64,000 nucleotides of DNA from Herbaspirillum sp. ST 5-3 (lineage in GTDB: Bacteria; Pseudomonadota; Gammaproteobacteria; Burkholderiales; Burkholderiaceae_D): assembly GCF_004804275.1 (NCBI RefSeq), contig NZ_STGI01000003.1, positions 248,001-312,000 on the forward strand, given 5' to 3'. The first letter of the stretch is position 1, and every line of letters starts with the position of its first letter. Below are positions 46,870 through 55,837 of the stretch, piece by piece. The notes under the pieces are model-generated. The model saw only the letters and a program-made list of their open reading frames with translations. It had not been told where the DNA came from and did not search any database. Both the position numbers and the translations under genes were made by a program.

Positions 46870-47757
46870 TTACGCTGCCTCGGCCAGGACGCGCGCATCC
46901 CTTGGCTGGCGGCCTGGCGTCGCCCCACGATGCTGCAGGAATGCGCGCAGAATGGCCTGTTCGACCTTCACCCTGTCGTTGGGCCTGCAGCTGTAGCGCA
47001 GCACCAGGGTCACTTCATGCGCGCAATGCAATTCCAGAAGCACGCGTGGTTCCGCCGATGGCAGGTTGACCAGATCACGTGATTCGAGCTGCTTCAGGTG
47101 CCTGTCGGCGTCCGCCAGCCAGGGGGAACATACTTCTCTGGCGGCCTGTAGCAGTGCTTTTTCCAGCGACAGCAGATCCTCGGAAGGGCTGGCAGCGATG
47201 TTCAGCAGGTTGATGACATAGGCGCCGGTGGCGGTCAGATTCTTGACGGGATGGGTCAGAAGCAGCGAGTTGGGCAGCACTGCAGTACGCCCTGTGAGCT
47301 GATTTCCCGCAAGGGTTTCGGCGATCGTCGTCACCAGGAGATCAGTGTCGAGTACGCGTCCTTTGGCATCTCCCATCTCGATAAAATCGCCGACACGATA
47401 TGGTCTTGATATCGCCAGCATGGCGGATCCCAGCACGTTGGAGAGAAATTCCTTGCTGACGATCAGGACGGCGCCGGCCACGGCGGCCAGCGAGAGGGCG
47501 GCGCCGGCGATCTTGGTGGCCCAGATGGAGCCGACGGCAAGCAGCGTGGCGGCCATGATCAAATTCTTGGCGAGCACCAGGTTGCCGCGCCGGTGTTCGA
47601 CGTCGAGTATGGTGGAGCTGCTCAATCTCGCGCGCTTTTTTGAGATCCGCCACACGATCGCCGCTACGCTGACGGAAGCGAGCGTGGCGATCATGCGACC
47701 GGGTTCAGTATGCGCGAAAGCGCCAAGCAGGGCGGATAGCTCCGGCCAATTCATCAT
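46870..47757 (-). CDS. Small-conductance mechanosensitive channel, MscS family
   Basis: 295 aa from ATG 47757 with AAGAGG upstream; the longer frame to 47865 looks non-coding. Three or more membrane helices, then the pore-lining helix region IAGAALSLAAVAGAVLIVSKEFLSNVLGS. The MscS beta domain follows, with YRVGDFIEMGDAKGRVLDTDLLVTTI and VLPNSLLLTHPVKNLT. It releases solutes on osmotic downshock; several paralogues per genome are normal. Confidence 0.88.
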   Translation of the reverse strand: MMNWPELSALLGAFAHTEPGRMIATLASVSVAAIVWRISKKRARLSSSTILDVEHRRGNLVLAKNLIMAATLLAVGSIWATKIAGAALSLAAVAGAVLIVSKEFLSNVLGSAMLAISRPYRVGDFIEMGDAKGRVLDTDLLVTTIAETLAGNQLTGRTAVLPNSLLLTHPVKNLTATGAYVINLLNIAASPSEDLLSLEKALLQAAREVCSPWLADADRHLKQLESRDLVNLPSAEPRVLLELHCAHEVTLVLRYSCRPNDRVKVEQAILRAFLQHRGATPGRQPRDARVLAEAA

Positions 47758-47950
47758 GTCATCGCCTCTTGGGAAATTGGCCGTGCAAGCGATGATCCGC
47801 GAGCCGCGGCATGCACATGTCACAAGCCAGTTGTCGAATGAAATCGGGGGCTTCCGTCGACGCATGACACAAGATTAATGTTGTCGAGCGGAAGCCTTGT
47901 TTAGGACGACGCGGGAAGGAAATAGTTCAGGAAGACACTTGCAATGTGGA

Positions 47951-48724
47951 TCATATCGGTCTGGCAAACAGGGCAACAGTCAGCGCGGCACCGATGCAGA
48001 CGATCGCGATGCGCAGCAATTTTTCATTGACGCGATGAAGTGCCCATGAACCCAGCAGGCCGCCGACAATCGCGCCGGCGCCGAGCGTGATGGCTTCGAG
48101 CCAGTGCAATTGCGGAGATGCCAGGAACAAGGCCACGGCTGAGGCATTCATCACGCCGGCAAGCACGTTTTTTGTTGCGCCGGCATTGCGGGTCGGCAGC
48201 CCAGCCATCGTCAGCGCGGCGATCATCAGGATGCCGATGCCGCCGCCGAAGTAGCCGCCATAGATCGCGATCAAGAACTGCGCGAACGCTGTTGCGACCG
48301 GCCCGAGATGCATGCCGGAGTTGGTTTTCCCGCGAAAGAAGCTGCCCCAGGCGAACAAGGCAGTGGCAAGCAGGACGAGCCATGGCACCAGTCGGGCGAA
48401 TACGATGGGGGAGGTCTTGAGCAGCAACAGGCCGCCCAGCGCACCGCCCAGGATGCTGATCACGAAGAGTGCCCAGAAGGGCAGTTTGCCGACACCCGTG
48501 ACCAGCTTGCGGCCGGCGAGGCCGGTGGTCACCTGCCCCGGAAACAGGGCGACGGTAGAGGTGATGTTGGCAGCCAGCGGCGTCATGCCGGACAACATCA
48601 GCGCCGGCAAGGTCACAAATGAGCCGCCGCCGGCGAGGGAATTTTGCAGGCCGGCCCACAGGCCGGCGACGAGTATGAGTACGAATAACACGAGGCATCC
48701 CGGAATTTTGCGCAAGGACGACAT
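47951..48724 (-). CDS. Sulfite exporter TauE/SafE (TSUP) family transporter
   Basis: 257 aa, about eight membrane helices in two repeats. The family motif LAGGGSFVTLPALMLSGMTPLAANITSTVALFPG is seen in parts near the N-terminus, and YGGYFGGGIGILMIAAL marks the second repeat. These carriers export organosulfonates, sulfite or similar anions. A link to the persulfide dioxygenase product sulfite is possible but unproven at 18 kb distance. Confidence 0.88.
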   Translation of the reverse strand: MSSLRKIPGCLVLFVLILVAGLWAGLQNSLAGGGSFVTLPALMLSGMTPLAANITSTVALFPGQVTTGLAGRKLVTGVGKLPFWALFVISILGGALGGLLLLKTSPIVFARLVPWLVLLATALFAWGSFFRGKTNSGMHLGPVATAFAQFLIAIYGGYFGGGIGILMIAALTMAGLPTRNAGATKNVLAGVMNASAVALFLASPQLHWLEAITLGAGAIVGGLLGSWALHRVNEKLLRIAIVCIGAALTVALFARPI

Positions 48725-48842
48725 GGTAGCTGAAACTGCTTAATAGCAGGTAGGGTGCGCTCTGCGCACCGTTATGGCTCCGACAGTGGGGTAGTATCTC
48801 CGGCCGCTCATCCTCGAATCGGCGCCCCGATCTTTGCACCCG

Positions 48843-49646
48843 CTATGGCTTGGATGCTTGCCTGATCCAGTCAGAGATCGTATCGACAGCTTCCTTTTCC
48901 ATCCCAATGAAGCCATGCCAATGCAGCGCCTCGCACGGATTGCCCGTCGGGTTGCCGCCGCCGCTGACCATGATTTCCTTCTTGATCGGCGCATTCTTCA
49001 ATCCGCTCAGGATGGCCGGCACGCCGCTGGGCGAACAGACATTGCAAGCGTCGTTGGTGTGATGCATGACCAGGACAGGCACCTTGATCGCCGCCAGATC
49101 CTGCGTCGGCACTGCACCGACTTTCTTCGCACTGACAACGCTCGACGTCAGCACCAGACCGGCGATGGCCGGTTCATGGATGTTGATCGCAGCAGCGGTC
49201 GCGGAGATGGTGCCGCGACTGGTTCCGATCAGCCATATAGGCGCCTCGTTCTGCTTCTTCACGAAGTCGAGCGCCGCGCGGATGTCGGCGATATGCGCTT
49301 CGCTGATCCGATCGGGGTAGTCGAGCTTGTCAGTGTCGCTTGGCTTGCCGAAGATCGCGACGTTGAAACCGTTCGCAAGAAACTCCGGCACCGTCCGCAC
49401 GAGGAAGTTGCGGCTCGTCGGCCTGCCGTCCTCCACCTTGCCGAAACCACCACCGCCGCCGGGGAAAAGGAAGACTGTCGTCTTTGCGCCTTCATGCGGT
49501 TCCCAGAATAGGGTCGTGGTGATGTCGGGGCGGGTGGGGATTTTGAGGAGGTGGCCTTCGGCGTGGGTGAGGGTGGTGGTGAGGAACAGGGGGAGCGCGA
49601 GGGATGAGAGCCTTGCGAGGCGGTGGAAGATTCGGTTAAAGGCCAT
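48843..49646 (-). CDS. Secreted alpha/beta hydrolase
   Basis: 267 aa from ATG 49646, chosen because it starts a clear signal peptide (MAFNRIFHRLARLSSLALPLFLTTTLTHA). The alpha/beta fold shows FLFPGGGGGFG (oxyanion region), the nucleophile elbow IGTSRGTIS (GxSxG) and late acid/histidine candidates in VMHHTNDACNVC and ALHWHGF. Substrate unknown. Confidence 0.82.
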   Translation of the reverse strand: MAFNRIFHRLARLSSLALPLFLTTTLTHAEGHLLKIPTRPDITTTLFWEPHEGAKTTVFLFPGGGGGFGKVEDGRPTSRNFLVRTVPEFLANGFNVAIFGKPSDTDKLDYPDRISEAHIADIRAALDFVKKQNEAPIWLIGTSRGTISATAAAINIHEPAIAGLVLTSSVVSAKKVGAVPTQDLAAIKVPVLVMHHTNDACNVCSPSGVPAILSGLKNAPIKKEIMVSGGGNPTGNPCEALHWHGFIGMEKEAVDTISDWIRQASKP

Positions 49647-49773
49647 GGAACAATTCTTCTGTTTTCGAGCGGTTTTCGATGTTATGCGAAGCGGGGAAAT
49701 TGCTCTGTGCGGCACTTCGGATATCTGCGAACATTGAATGGTCGTTTCTTCGAATCGGTACGCGAAGCGCACC

Positions 49774-49908
49774 CTATGCTTGCTCAAGTTGCCATTCCAA
49801 GCGCCGGCGCATGGGCCAACCAATAGCTGTCAACCTAAGCATGAAAATTGGCGTAGCAATTGCCCCGATTGCGGCTATGTAGTCTAACCAGTGTTTTTCA
49901 GTCACCAT
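49774..49908 (-). pseudogene. 44-codon membrane-protein fragment, probably truncated gene
   Basis: MVTEKHWLDYIAAIGAIATP followed by IFMLRLTAIGWPMRRRLE, then a stop. AGGTGA precedes the ATG. It resembles the N-terminal membrane helix and basic turn of a longer orphan family, here cut after 44 residues, so either a remnant or a genuine small membrane protein. Confidence 0.45.
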
Positions 49909-49996
49909 TTGTCACCTGGATTGCTGTATAACGCCCAGGTTAACCGGCAAAAATGGGGAGTATTTTTGTCCGCGTTGATCCGCCAGTTAGCCATAT

Positions 49997-50782
49997 TCAA
50001 TGCTCAGCCAACATTTCAGGGTAAACCCACCGCCAACTGATGTTGCGTTCTGCTTTGGCGGCCTCGTCGTTCTCTGCCGCTGGCACAACTTCATTCCGGT
50101 ATGACTTCTCGACAAAGGCCAGATTGGATGATAGGTCTTGGATGTGCATTGGGGTGAGGTTGAAGGTGTACTCATCGCCTGAAAGGTCGAACACATCTGG
50201 CGCTTCAATGATGAACTGAAGGCGATAGGAGCCGGGCTTCCAACTGAATGACTGCTTGATGTGTTCATACACGTCACTCATCTCTTGGTTTCGAAGGAAC
50301 TCTTCCGCATTGAACGCATTGTTCTGACGATGCCAAGAGAGCTTCTTTGCAGCGATGGCGTCAAGAGCGCTCTTGCGTTCGAGGAAGGCGCTACTTTGGA
50401 AACGGATCAAGCGTTCTTCTATGTCCTTCTCCGACACCTTCATTGCTAGAACGTTGAGCTCCTTTTCGAATGGCAGTGTACCAACCTGAGGCGCATTGAA
50501 TTGACCAAGTCGCTGGGTGATGCCTCGCCAGGAAAAGACTGTTTCTTCGCCGGATTCGTGGGTGAGCTTAATGCGCACACCCGTAATGACTATGTCTCGA
50601 TGCTTCACCGTTAGCGCGAGCCGCAAATTTAGGATTGGGCCCAACGTTGTATAGCCGACCTCAGGCGTTGGCTGCGTGATTATTCGCAGGGCAGGTTTTG
50701 TGAGCCATGACCGTACGCCAGAGAAAATCGGGGGTGCCCACGCAAGAGCGCCAATGAGTGCTGTTAGTTCAGTGAGATTCAT
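49997..50782 (-). CDS. Hypothetical membrane-anchored protein
   Basis: 261 aa, not recognised. A short N-terminal hydrophobic helix (LTELTALIGALAWAPPIFSG) is followed by a predicted beta-rich domain (GPILNLRLALTVKHRDIVITGVRIKL; GSYRLQFIIEAPDVFDL) and a C-terminal helix. Codon use is more AT-rich than the core genes around it, consistent with accessory DNA. No catalytic motif is seen. Confidence 0.65.
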   Translation of the reverse strand: MNLTELTALIGALAWAPPIFSGVRSWLTKPALRIITQPTPEVGYTTLGPILNLRLALTVKHRDIVITGVRIKLTHESGEETVFSWRGITQRLGQFNAPQVGTLPFEKELNVLAMKVSEKDIEERLIRFQSSAFLERKSALDAIAAKKLSWHRQNNAFNAEEFLRNQEMSDVYEHIKQSFSWKPGSYRLQFIIEAPDVFDLSGDEYTFNLTPMHIQDLSSNLAFVEKSYRNEVVPAAENDEAAKAERNISWRWVYPEMLAEH

Positions 50783-50893
50783 TGTGCGAGCATAAACGGT
50801 GGTTCGGGAAGACGGCTAGATTGACCGGCGCGTAGTGTCGGTGTCGAACCACTTGTTAGCATTGAGTTATAAAAAAATGTAGGCAAATTGCGT

Positions 50894-51415
50894 TCACTTG
50901 ACAGAGTCCTTTTCTCGAGTACGCTGGAATCCGAAGCGACTCCACCGTCTGCATGCATGTAATGCTTCTTCGCTCACTTGATCCACCTTCGAGGTGCGAG
51001 ACAACGGAATTCCGTCAGTATGAAGGTGACCATCTCTGCCAATCCCCCACACTACGATTTTTTCCCCATGGCGAACAAATACGTCACGCCACTTCTTTGA
51101 AAAGTCCGGACAATTTCCTGGTGAGGGATCTTTGTCAGAATGAACGCATCGGTTAATGGTCGCTCTTTTTCCATTCACCTTTCCGACTATGTAGCCTTCA
51201 TCAATCCTTTGCTTGAGCTTAGCGCCAGCCGACCATTCACCACAAATGTGTGTCCCAATTTGAATTAAGTTCAGCTCTTCCCAAAAATCGGGTTGCTCAG
51301 AAGCTTCCTCTACATGGACATACCAAGTTCCGGTAAAAGAGTCTCCAGCCAGCGCAACAGAATTTATTACCAAATTTGTGAGGATGATCACCGCTAAGCC
51401 GAATCGCTTTTTCAT
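50894..51415 (-). CDS. Hypothetical secreted protein
   Basis: 173 aa from ATG 51415, chosen because it begins a Sec signal peptide (MKKRFGLAVIILTNLVINSVALA). The mature chain starts DSFTGTWYVHVEEASEQ and has CGEWSAGAK and five cysteines, suggesting a small disulfide-bonded beta domain. Family unknown. Confidence 0.65.
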   Translation of the reverse strand: MKKRFGLAVIILTNLVINSVALAGDSFTGTWYVHVEEASEQPDFWEELNLIQIGTHICGEWSAGAKLKQRIDEGYIVGKVNGKRATINRCVHSDKDPSPGNCPDFSKKWRDVFVRHGEKIVVWGIGRDGHLHTDGIPLSRTSKVDQVSEEALHACRRWSRFGFQRTREKDSVK

Positions 51416-51735
51416 GCTAACTTTTAATTTAGGCAGACAGCACTGTCTGATATGCACGACGGCACGTCAAATAAACGCGCCCCACGATAGCCCGCAGGTC
51501 CGCATCATGCCGATGCTTAAAGCAAAATGCCCGGGTTATACGTGCAGATAAAATCTCGTGAAAGACTGACAGCGCTGACAACGCACGCGACAGCAGTCAG
51601 TGTAGAAGCTAAATTCCTGACCAGCAACAAATCAGTCCATCGAGTCGAATACGAGAGTTGTCATTACAGACAAAACCCTACCACGCCCTTCTTCCTGGTT
51701 CACTTTCTGTTCACCTTGATTTACAGCCCAAGACA
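51416..51735. other. Intergenic region
   Basis: No gene is supported. It lies upstream of the secreted hypothetical gene and downstream of the MFS gene, both on the minus strand. No clear promoter or terminator is recognised. Confidence 0.45.
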
Positions 51736-52998
51736 TCACCGCCCTCCAATCAGCCCCACCCCCATCAACGTGAACCCCTTCAACGGCAACCTCAACGCCA
51801 CCCCCGCCGCAATCAGCAACATCACCCCCGCCGCACCAAACGCAATCCAGTGCGTCCCGAACCGCTCATATCCCCAGCCCCCCAGCCACGAGCTGATCAT
51901 CGCGCCGATCTGATGTGCAAGGTACGCCGTCCCGTAGAGGATACCCACCAGCCGCACACCATACACATCCGCAAGGATCGCGGAGGACAGTGCAATGCTC
52001 CCAGCCCAGGCGATGCCGCCGATGGTGGCTGCGGCGTACAACTCCCAATGCGCGCCGACCAGCAGCAGCGCAAAGAAGCCGAGGCCGCGAATCAGGTAGA
52101 TGGCGGCAAGGATGTTCCGGCGCGGCAGGACGTCGGACATGCGGCCGAGGACCATGGTGCTGAAGATGGCGACGAGGCCGATGAGGCCGATGCCGAGCGA
52201 GCTGGTCATGGCGTCGAAGCCGTGGTCCATCAGCATGGGCACGCCGTGGGTGCCGAGCAGGTTCATGCTGAAACCGCAGGCGAACAGGCCGAGGCAGATT
52301 TTCAGGAAAGGTGCGGTGCGCACGGCTTCGCTGAATCGCAGGGTTTGCGCGGGCGCTGCGGAGGCGGTGCGCGCGACGGCGATCTGCTCGGGGAGCAGGT
52401 CGGTGTGCTCGGGCGCGGTGTCGCGGATGATGAACAGTGCGACGGGAACGGTGAGTGCGGTGAAGGCGGCAGCGAAGCCGAGAAGCGTGTTCTGCCAGCC
52501 GGCGATCTTGATGGCGAAGGTGAACACCGGCGTCATGATCGCGATGCCGGCCATGGAGCCGGTGGACAGGAAGAACAGGGCCATGCCGCGCCGGCGCGTA
52601 AACCAGCGGCTGATGACGGGCGTGAGTGCGACCGGGCTGGTGAAGGCGAGGCCGATCGACATCAGCACGCCGAAGGAGAGCAGGAAGCTGAACGGGCTGC
52701 GTGCGTTGACGGTCCAGATGGTGGAGGCGACGACGATGGCGGTGCCGAGCAGGAGCACGAAGCGGGTGCCGTAACGCCCGACCAGGTGCCCGGCCATCGG
52801 CATGCCGATGCCGTAGCAGAGCATGCCGATGGCGACGATGCCGGACAACAGGCTGCGGCTGAATCCGAGGTCTTTCGCGATGGGGAGGAAAAAGGGGCCG
52901 ATGCCCATGCGCATGCCCACCGTGAGCAAGGTCAGCAGGGTCGCGCCCGCCACGATGTTCCATCCGAAATACCAGCTGCCGTTGCGTCGCTCAATCAT
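51736..52998 (-). CDS. MFS transporter (MCT-like, 12 helices)
   Basis: 420 aa from ATG 52998 with AAGAGGAAG upstream; the longer frame to 53211 looks non-coding. Twelve membrane helices with WYFGWNIVAGATLLTLLTVGMRMGIGPFFLPIAKDLG at the start, the cytoplasmic loop GRYGTRFVLLLG and RWFTRRRGMALFFLSTGS, a pattern typical of oxalate/formate-antiporter or monocarboxylate-like carriers. The substrate is probably an organic anion. Confidence 0.85.
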   Translation of the reverse strand: MIERRNGSWYFGWNIVAGATLLTLLTVGMRMGIGPFFLPIAKDLGFSRSLLSGIVAIGMLCYGIGMPMAGHLVGRYGTRFVLLLGTAIVVASTIWTVNARSPFSFLLSFGVLMSIGLAFTSPVALTPVISRWFTRRRGMALFFLSTGSMAGIAIMTPVFTFAIKIAGWQNTLLGFAAAFTALTVPVALFIIRDTAPEHTDLLPEQIAVARTASAAPAQTLRFSEAVRTAPFLKICLGLFACGFSMNLLGTHGVPMLMDHGFDAMTSSLGIGLIGLVAIFSTMVLGRMSDVLPRRNILAAIYLIRGLGFFALLLVGAHWELYAAATIGGIAWAGSIALSSAILADVYGVRLVGILYGTAYLAHQIGAMISSWLGGWGYERFGTHWIAFGAAGVMLLIAAGVALRLPLKGFTLMGVGLIGGR

Positions 52999-53252
52999 TT
53001 CCACTGCTTCCTCTTGTTCGTGAATCCGTCGGGCGCGCAGCATGATTGCGTGCGCCGCCAGCAGGAGATTGTCCGATATTTCGGAATGTGTTGCTCGGCG
53101 GACCATTGGGTGTTTTGCTATGCGGTTTGCATCGATGATGGGACAGAACCGAAAGCCGGATGCCGGAGCAAATACGAGTTCATCACACCATGCAAAATCC
53201 GCGATTCGCATTGACCATGAATCACTGCCCTTGATTTCGAACGGAGCTTCCC

Positions 53253-53389
53253 ATGAACGAACAAGGATTAAAAGGCGAACTGGCGCTTGTCACCGGATTG
53301 GATTCCAGTGTCGGGCCGGCGAGGGCGATTGCCACGGCGAAGGCTGGAGCCGATGTCATCGCCACTTCTTTCCGTGAACGTGAAGGAGC
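53253..53389 (+). pseudogene. N-terminal SDR dehydrogenase remnant
   Basis: MNEQGLKGELALVTGLDSSV then GPARAIATAKAGADVIATSF follows the first beta-alpha-beta unit of a glucose-1-dehydrogenase-like SDR, but the TGxxxGIG motif is corrupted (TGLDSSVGP). Similarity stops near 53390, where another gene fragment begins. Confidence 0.6.
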
Positions 53390-53518
53390 GGACCATACGG
53401 CGCGCCGCCCTCGACGGTGTATTTCGGCCCGAAGGGTGTCCTGCTGACGCTCGATATGAAGTTCAGGAGCGGCGCATCGGGCAGCGAGATCGCGGCGGCG
53501 CACGACACGCAGGGATAA
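53390..53518 (+). pseudogene. C-terminal remnant of a cation diffusion facilitator
   Basis: In the frame ending at TAA 53516-53518 the text PPSTVYFGPKGVLLTLDMKF then RSGASGSEIAAA resembles the C-terminal cytoplasmic metal-sensing domain of CDF transporters. No start and no membrane part are present. Confidence 0.45.
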
Positions 53519-53553
53519 ATTGGGAATCTGTCGCTTGGTCGACCGGGCGGAAT

Positions 53554-53721
53554 CTAGCCCATCTTGCTCAACACAAAAGCCGTCAGGAATCCGAGCACCG
53601 TGATCACCCCGCTGGAGTTATGCGCGGATTCGACGGCTTCCGGAATCATGGTGTCGGCCCGCTTCGTGAGGATGGCGCCGGCGGCAAGGCCCCGCAGCAG
53701 CACGAGCAGGGATTGCGACAT
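53554..53721 (-). pseudogene. C-terminal remnant of a ZIP-like metal transporter
   Basis: A 55-codon frame reads LLRGLAAGAILTKRADTMIP then EAVESAHNSSGVITVLGFLT and ends AFVLSKMG. This looks like the last two helices of ZIP-family permeases (GxAAGAxLTMLADTMxPEA; TVLGFxxAFxLS). The upstream part is missing. Confidence 0.5.
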
Positions 53722-54199
53722 CGCCTATCGTCCCGAGGAACAGTTGGTGCGCCGCGCAATGTCGGCTTGCGTGCGATGGGCTTTGTGTTGTTGATCGGGA
53801 ACGGAGCAGGACATACTTTGTTCTAACTTATTGGCGCAGCTTGCGCGGGCGCGCAGAGTGCCGCAAGGCGCATGCCATGCGCGGGAGGATGCCGGCATCG
53901 ATGTGTACGGCGATGTATGAACGTCCGGAAATCAGTTTGTACAAATACGAATTACACGGTGTTTGTAAATTCTCTCATCACTGCCCATCGCCATGCGCCG
54001 AGTCAGGGGCGCATCGTGAAGGCGATGGCATGGCGGTACCGTGCCGCGCTTCCCGCGTTTGGTATGGAATGTGCAAGCTTCGTTATTGCGAAGAAGTGTC
54101 GCAGGCATGGCTCATGCGTATACCACGGGGTAGACAGCGAGGACACCTGTGCATTGCGTCTGGTTTTTCTCAACCGAAATTTCTGGGAAAGGAACTATC
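53722..54199. other. Intergenic region before the BON lipoprotein
   Basis: No gene is supported. Several overlapping frames lack domains. It probably carries the promoter of the BON gene. Confidence 0.45.
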
Positions 54200-54523
54200 A
54201 TGAAAAACTTGAAATACGTCATTCCAATGGCTTTCGCCCTCTTGCTGAGCGCATGCGCACCGACATCCACTTCGCGCTCGACCGGTCAGGCGCTCGACGA
54301 CGCGTCGATCACGGCGCGCGTCAAGACCCAGATCGCACAGAATGAAAGCTTCGGCAAGGCGATGGCCATCAATGTCGATACCTATCGCGGCGTGGTGTCG
54401 CTGAGTGGTTTCGTCGACAATTCGAAGCAGGTGAGCGAGGCGGTTCAGACAGCCAAGCAAGTGGCGGGCGTATCAAAGGTCATCAACAATCTGCAGGTCA
54501 AACCGACGTCATCGGGGCGTTGA
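54200..54523 (+). CDS. BON-domain lipoprotein
   Basis: 107 aa from ATG 54200, with GGAAAGGAA upstream. Lipoprotein signal with lipobox LLSAC (Cys19). One BON domain follows: DDASITARVKTQIAQNE, then VDTYRGVVSLSGFVDNSKQ and VAGVSKVINNLQV. BON proteins bind phospholipid or peptidoglycan at the outer membrane and are often induced by osmotic or envelope stress. Confidence 0.88.
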   Translation: MKNLKYVIPMAFALLLSACAPTSTSRSTGQALDDASITARVKTQIAQNESFGKAMAINVDTYRGVVSLSGFVDNSKQVSEAVQTAKQVAGVSKVINNLQVKPTSSGR

Positions 54524-54542
54524 TCGTGCTGATTCCTCTTGA

Positions 54543-54578
54543 GTGCGCTTGCGGATCCAGCCGGGTCCGCAAGCGCAC
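54543..54578. terminator. Strong hairpin between convergent BON and Spy-like genes
   Basis: GTGCGCTTGCGGA (54543-54555) and TCCGCAAGCGCAC (54566-54578) pair perfectly; three more pairs (one G-T) extend the stem to 16 bp with a 4-nt loop. There is no T-run on either side, so it is probably a bidirectional terminator or processing signal. Confidence 0.6.
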
Positions 54579-54589
54579 GGGCTGCATGT

Positions 54590-55141
54590 TTAACGCCCGC
54601 CCCAGGGACGCTGCATCTGCTCGCGCTGCTGAGGGGTGAGAATGCCGTCGATCTTCCGGCGCAGTTCGAGCGAATTCTCAAACATCTGCTTGCGCAGGTC
54701 CGCCATCGCGTCGTAGTTCTTGCGCGCCGCTTGCTCGTCGAATTTGCCGTCGCGGTAGACATTGGCGGACTGATAGCCGAGTTCGTGCATCTTCTCCATC
54801 AGCTGCCATTGCTTTTGGTGAAAATTCTTGTCGGCGTCGGTCAGCTTGGCGCGCTGGTCGTTGGTCAGGTTCGGGATCGCGTACTCCCAGCCGCCGGGTC
54901 CATAGCCCCACATCATGCCGGGACCCATGCCATAGCCGCCCATCATGCCCGGTCCCATGCCGTAGCCGCCACCGTAGCCACCCATCATGCCGGGACCACC
55001 ACCATAGCCACCCATCATGCCCGGGCCCATGCCGTAACCGCCCATCATGCCCGGTCCCGGACCAGCGGGCTGGGCGGAAGCGGATCCCGCCGCAATCAAC
55101 AATGCCGTCAATACACTCCACGTACGCTTTGCCATGTTCAT
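54590..55141 (-). CDS. Spy/CpxP-like periplasmic protein with Met/Gly/Tyr-rich repeats
   Basis: 183 aa. Sec signal (AKRTWSVLTALLIAAGSASA). Residues ~25-80 consist of about seven repeats of PGMMGGYG/GYGMG, rich in methionine as in Cu(I)-binding segments. The helical C-terminus (~95-183) has two LTxxQ motifs (LTNDQ; LTPQQ), the signature of the Spy/CpxP/CnrX-type periplasmic family. A role in metal or envelope-stress sensing or chaperoning is likely. The start may be the ATG two codons later. A perfect FNR box lies ~108 bp upstream. Confidence 0.82.
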   Translation of the reverse strand: MNMAKRTWSVLTALLIAAGSASAQPAGPGPGMMGGYGMGPGMMGGYGGGPGMMGGYGGGYGMGPGMMGGYGMGPGMMWGYGPGGWEYAIPNLTNDQRAKLTDADKNFHQKQWQLMEKMHELGYQSANVYRDGKFDEQAARKNYDAMADLRKQMFENSLELRRKIDGILTPQQREQMQRPWGGR

Positions 55142-55242
55142 CTCCTTGTGTGGCAGATGGATTTCCTCAGGGCTTCATTCGTCATACTCCGCGTGATGCA
55201 GAACAGCTGCATTCATTCTGGGCGGAGGGCACCCAGGTTTGA

Positions 55243-55256
55243 TTGATGTGTATCAA
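55243..55256. promoter_or_regulatory. Perfect FNR/ANR box upstream of the Spy-like gene
   Basis: TTGATGTGTATCAA equals the consensus TTGAT-N4-ATCAA exactly. It is centred ~108 bp before the Spy-like start codon and 44 bp past the end of the crystallin-like gene, so the Spy-like gene is the likely target. Confidence 0.7.
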
Positions 55257-55299
55257 ATGGCAAGGGATTCGGGGCTCGCCGGCGAGATTGCGTCGAGGT

Positions 55300-55785
55300 T
55301 CAGGAAGCGCAGCGAATCTTCAATGAATCGATGGATTGCGTGAATTTCAATCCCTTGCGCAGTTGCGGTTCGCGCGTGCCCGGTGCAAGTGTCGCGGTCT
55401 GATGGCTGAAATGCTCATTTTCATAGACGAGCACGGTCGCCTTCGGTCCGACAATCAGGCTTTCCGTCTTGTGCTTCCAGTACACGCCGCCGGCTGGCGT
55501 GTGCAGCGACGGCAGCTCAGTGGGGCCGGCGATGGTGAGGTCGTCGATTCCCTTGTATTCCGGTTCGGGAAAGAGGCGGACCCAGCAACCCTTCGCGAGC
55601 GTGGGATCGGTGCGTACTTCGGTGGGTGCGATGATGAACAGCGGCGGGATCACCGGGGTGGACAGATTTTCGTTCTTTACCGTGCCGGCGCTGCCTCCCG
55701 CGCCTTGCGCGATAGCGCTCGACATGAACAGGCAAAGCCATAGCGGAAGAAGTGCCGGGCTTGTTGCATGAGCTGATCTGAGCAT
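55300..55785 (-). CDS. Secreted beta/gamma-crystallin-like protein
   Basis: 161 aa from ATG 55785, with GGAGG upstream. Signal peptide (LLPLWLCLFMSSAIA), then a linker and ~95 residues containing CWVRLFPEPEYKG, VLVYENEHFSHQ and FTQSIDSLKIRC. The aromatic-x5-aromatic-G pattern is like the Greek-key strands of beta/gamma crystallins, which bind calcium in microbes. It lies 52 bp after the FAD/Fe-S dehydrogenase gene and might share its transcript. Confidence 0.65.
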   Translation of the reverse strand: MLRSAHATSPALLPLWLCLFMSSAIAQGAGGSAGTVKNENLSTPVIPPLFIIAPTEVRTDPTLAKGCWVRLFPEPEYKGIDDLTIAGPTELPSLHTPAGGVYWKHKTESLIVGPKATVLVYENEHFSHQTATLAPGTREPQLRKGLKFTQSIDSLKIRCAS

Positions 55786-55837
55786 GATGCCTCCATCAGA
55801 AAGGTTGAGGAACGACCTGGTGCATGCGGCCCACCCG

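Noticed and set aside
48754-48770. GGTGCGC-TCT-GCGCACC palindrome as an operator
   Set aside because: A similar GCGAAGCGCACCCTA sequence recurs near 49763, and such GGGTGCGC motifs are common dispersed intergenic repeats, so a specific regulatory role is not supported.
54900-55070. Regularly spaced short repeats resembling a CRISPR array
   Set aside because: They are in-frame codon repeats for PGMMGGYG units of the Spy-like protein; no spacers of constant length and no cas genes.
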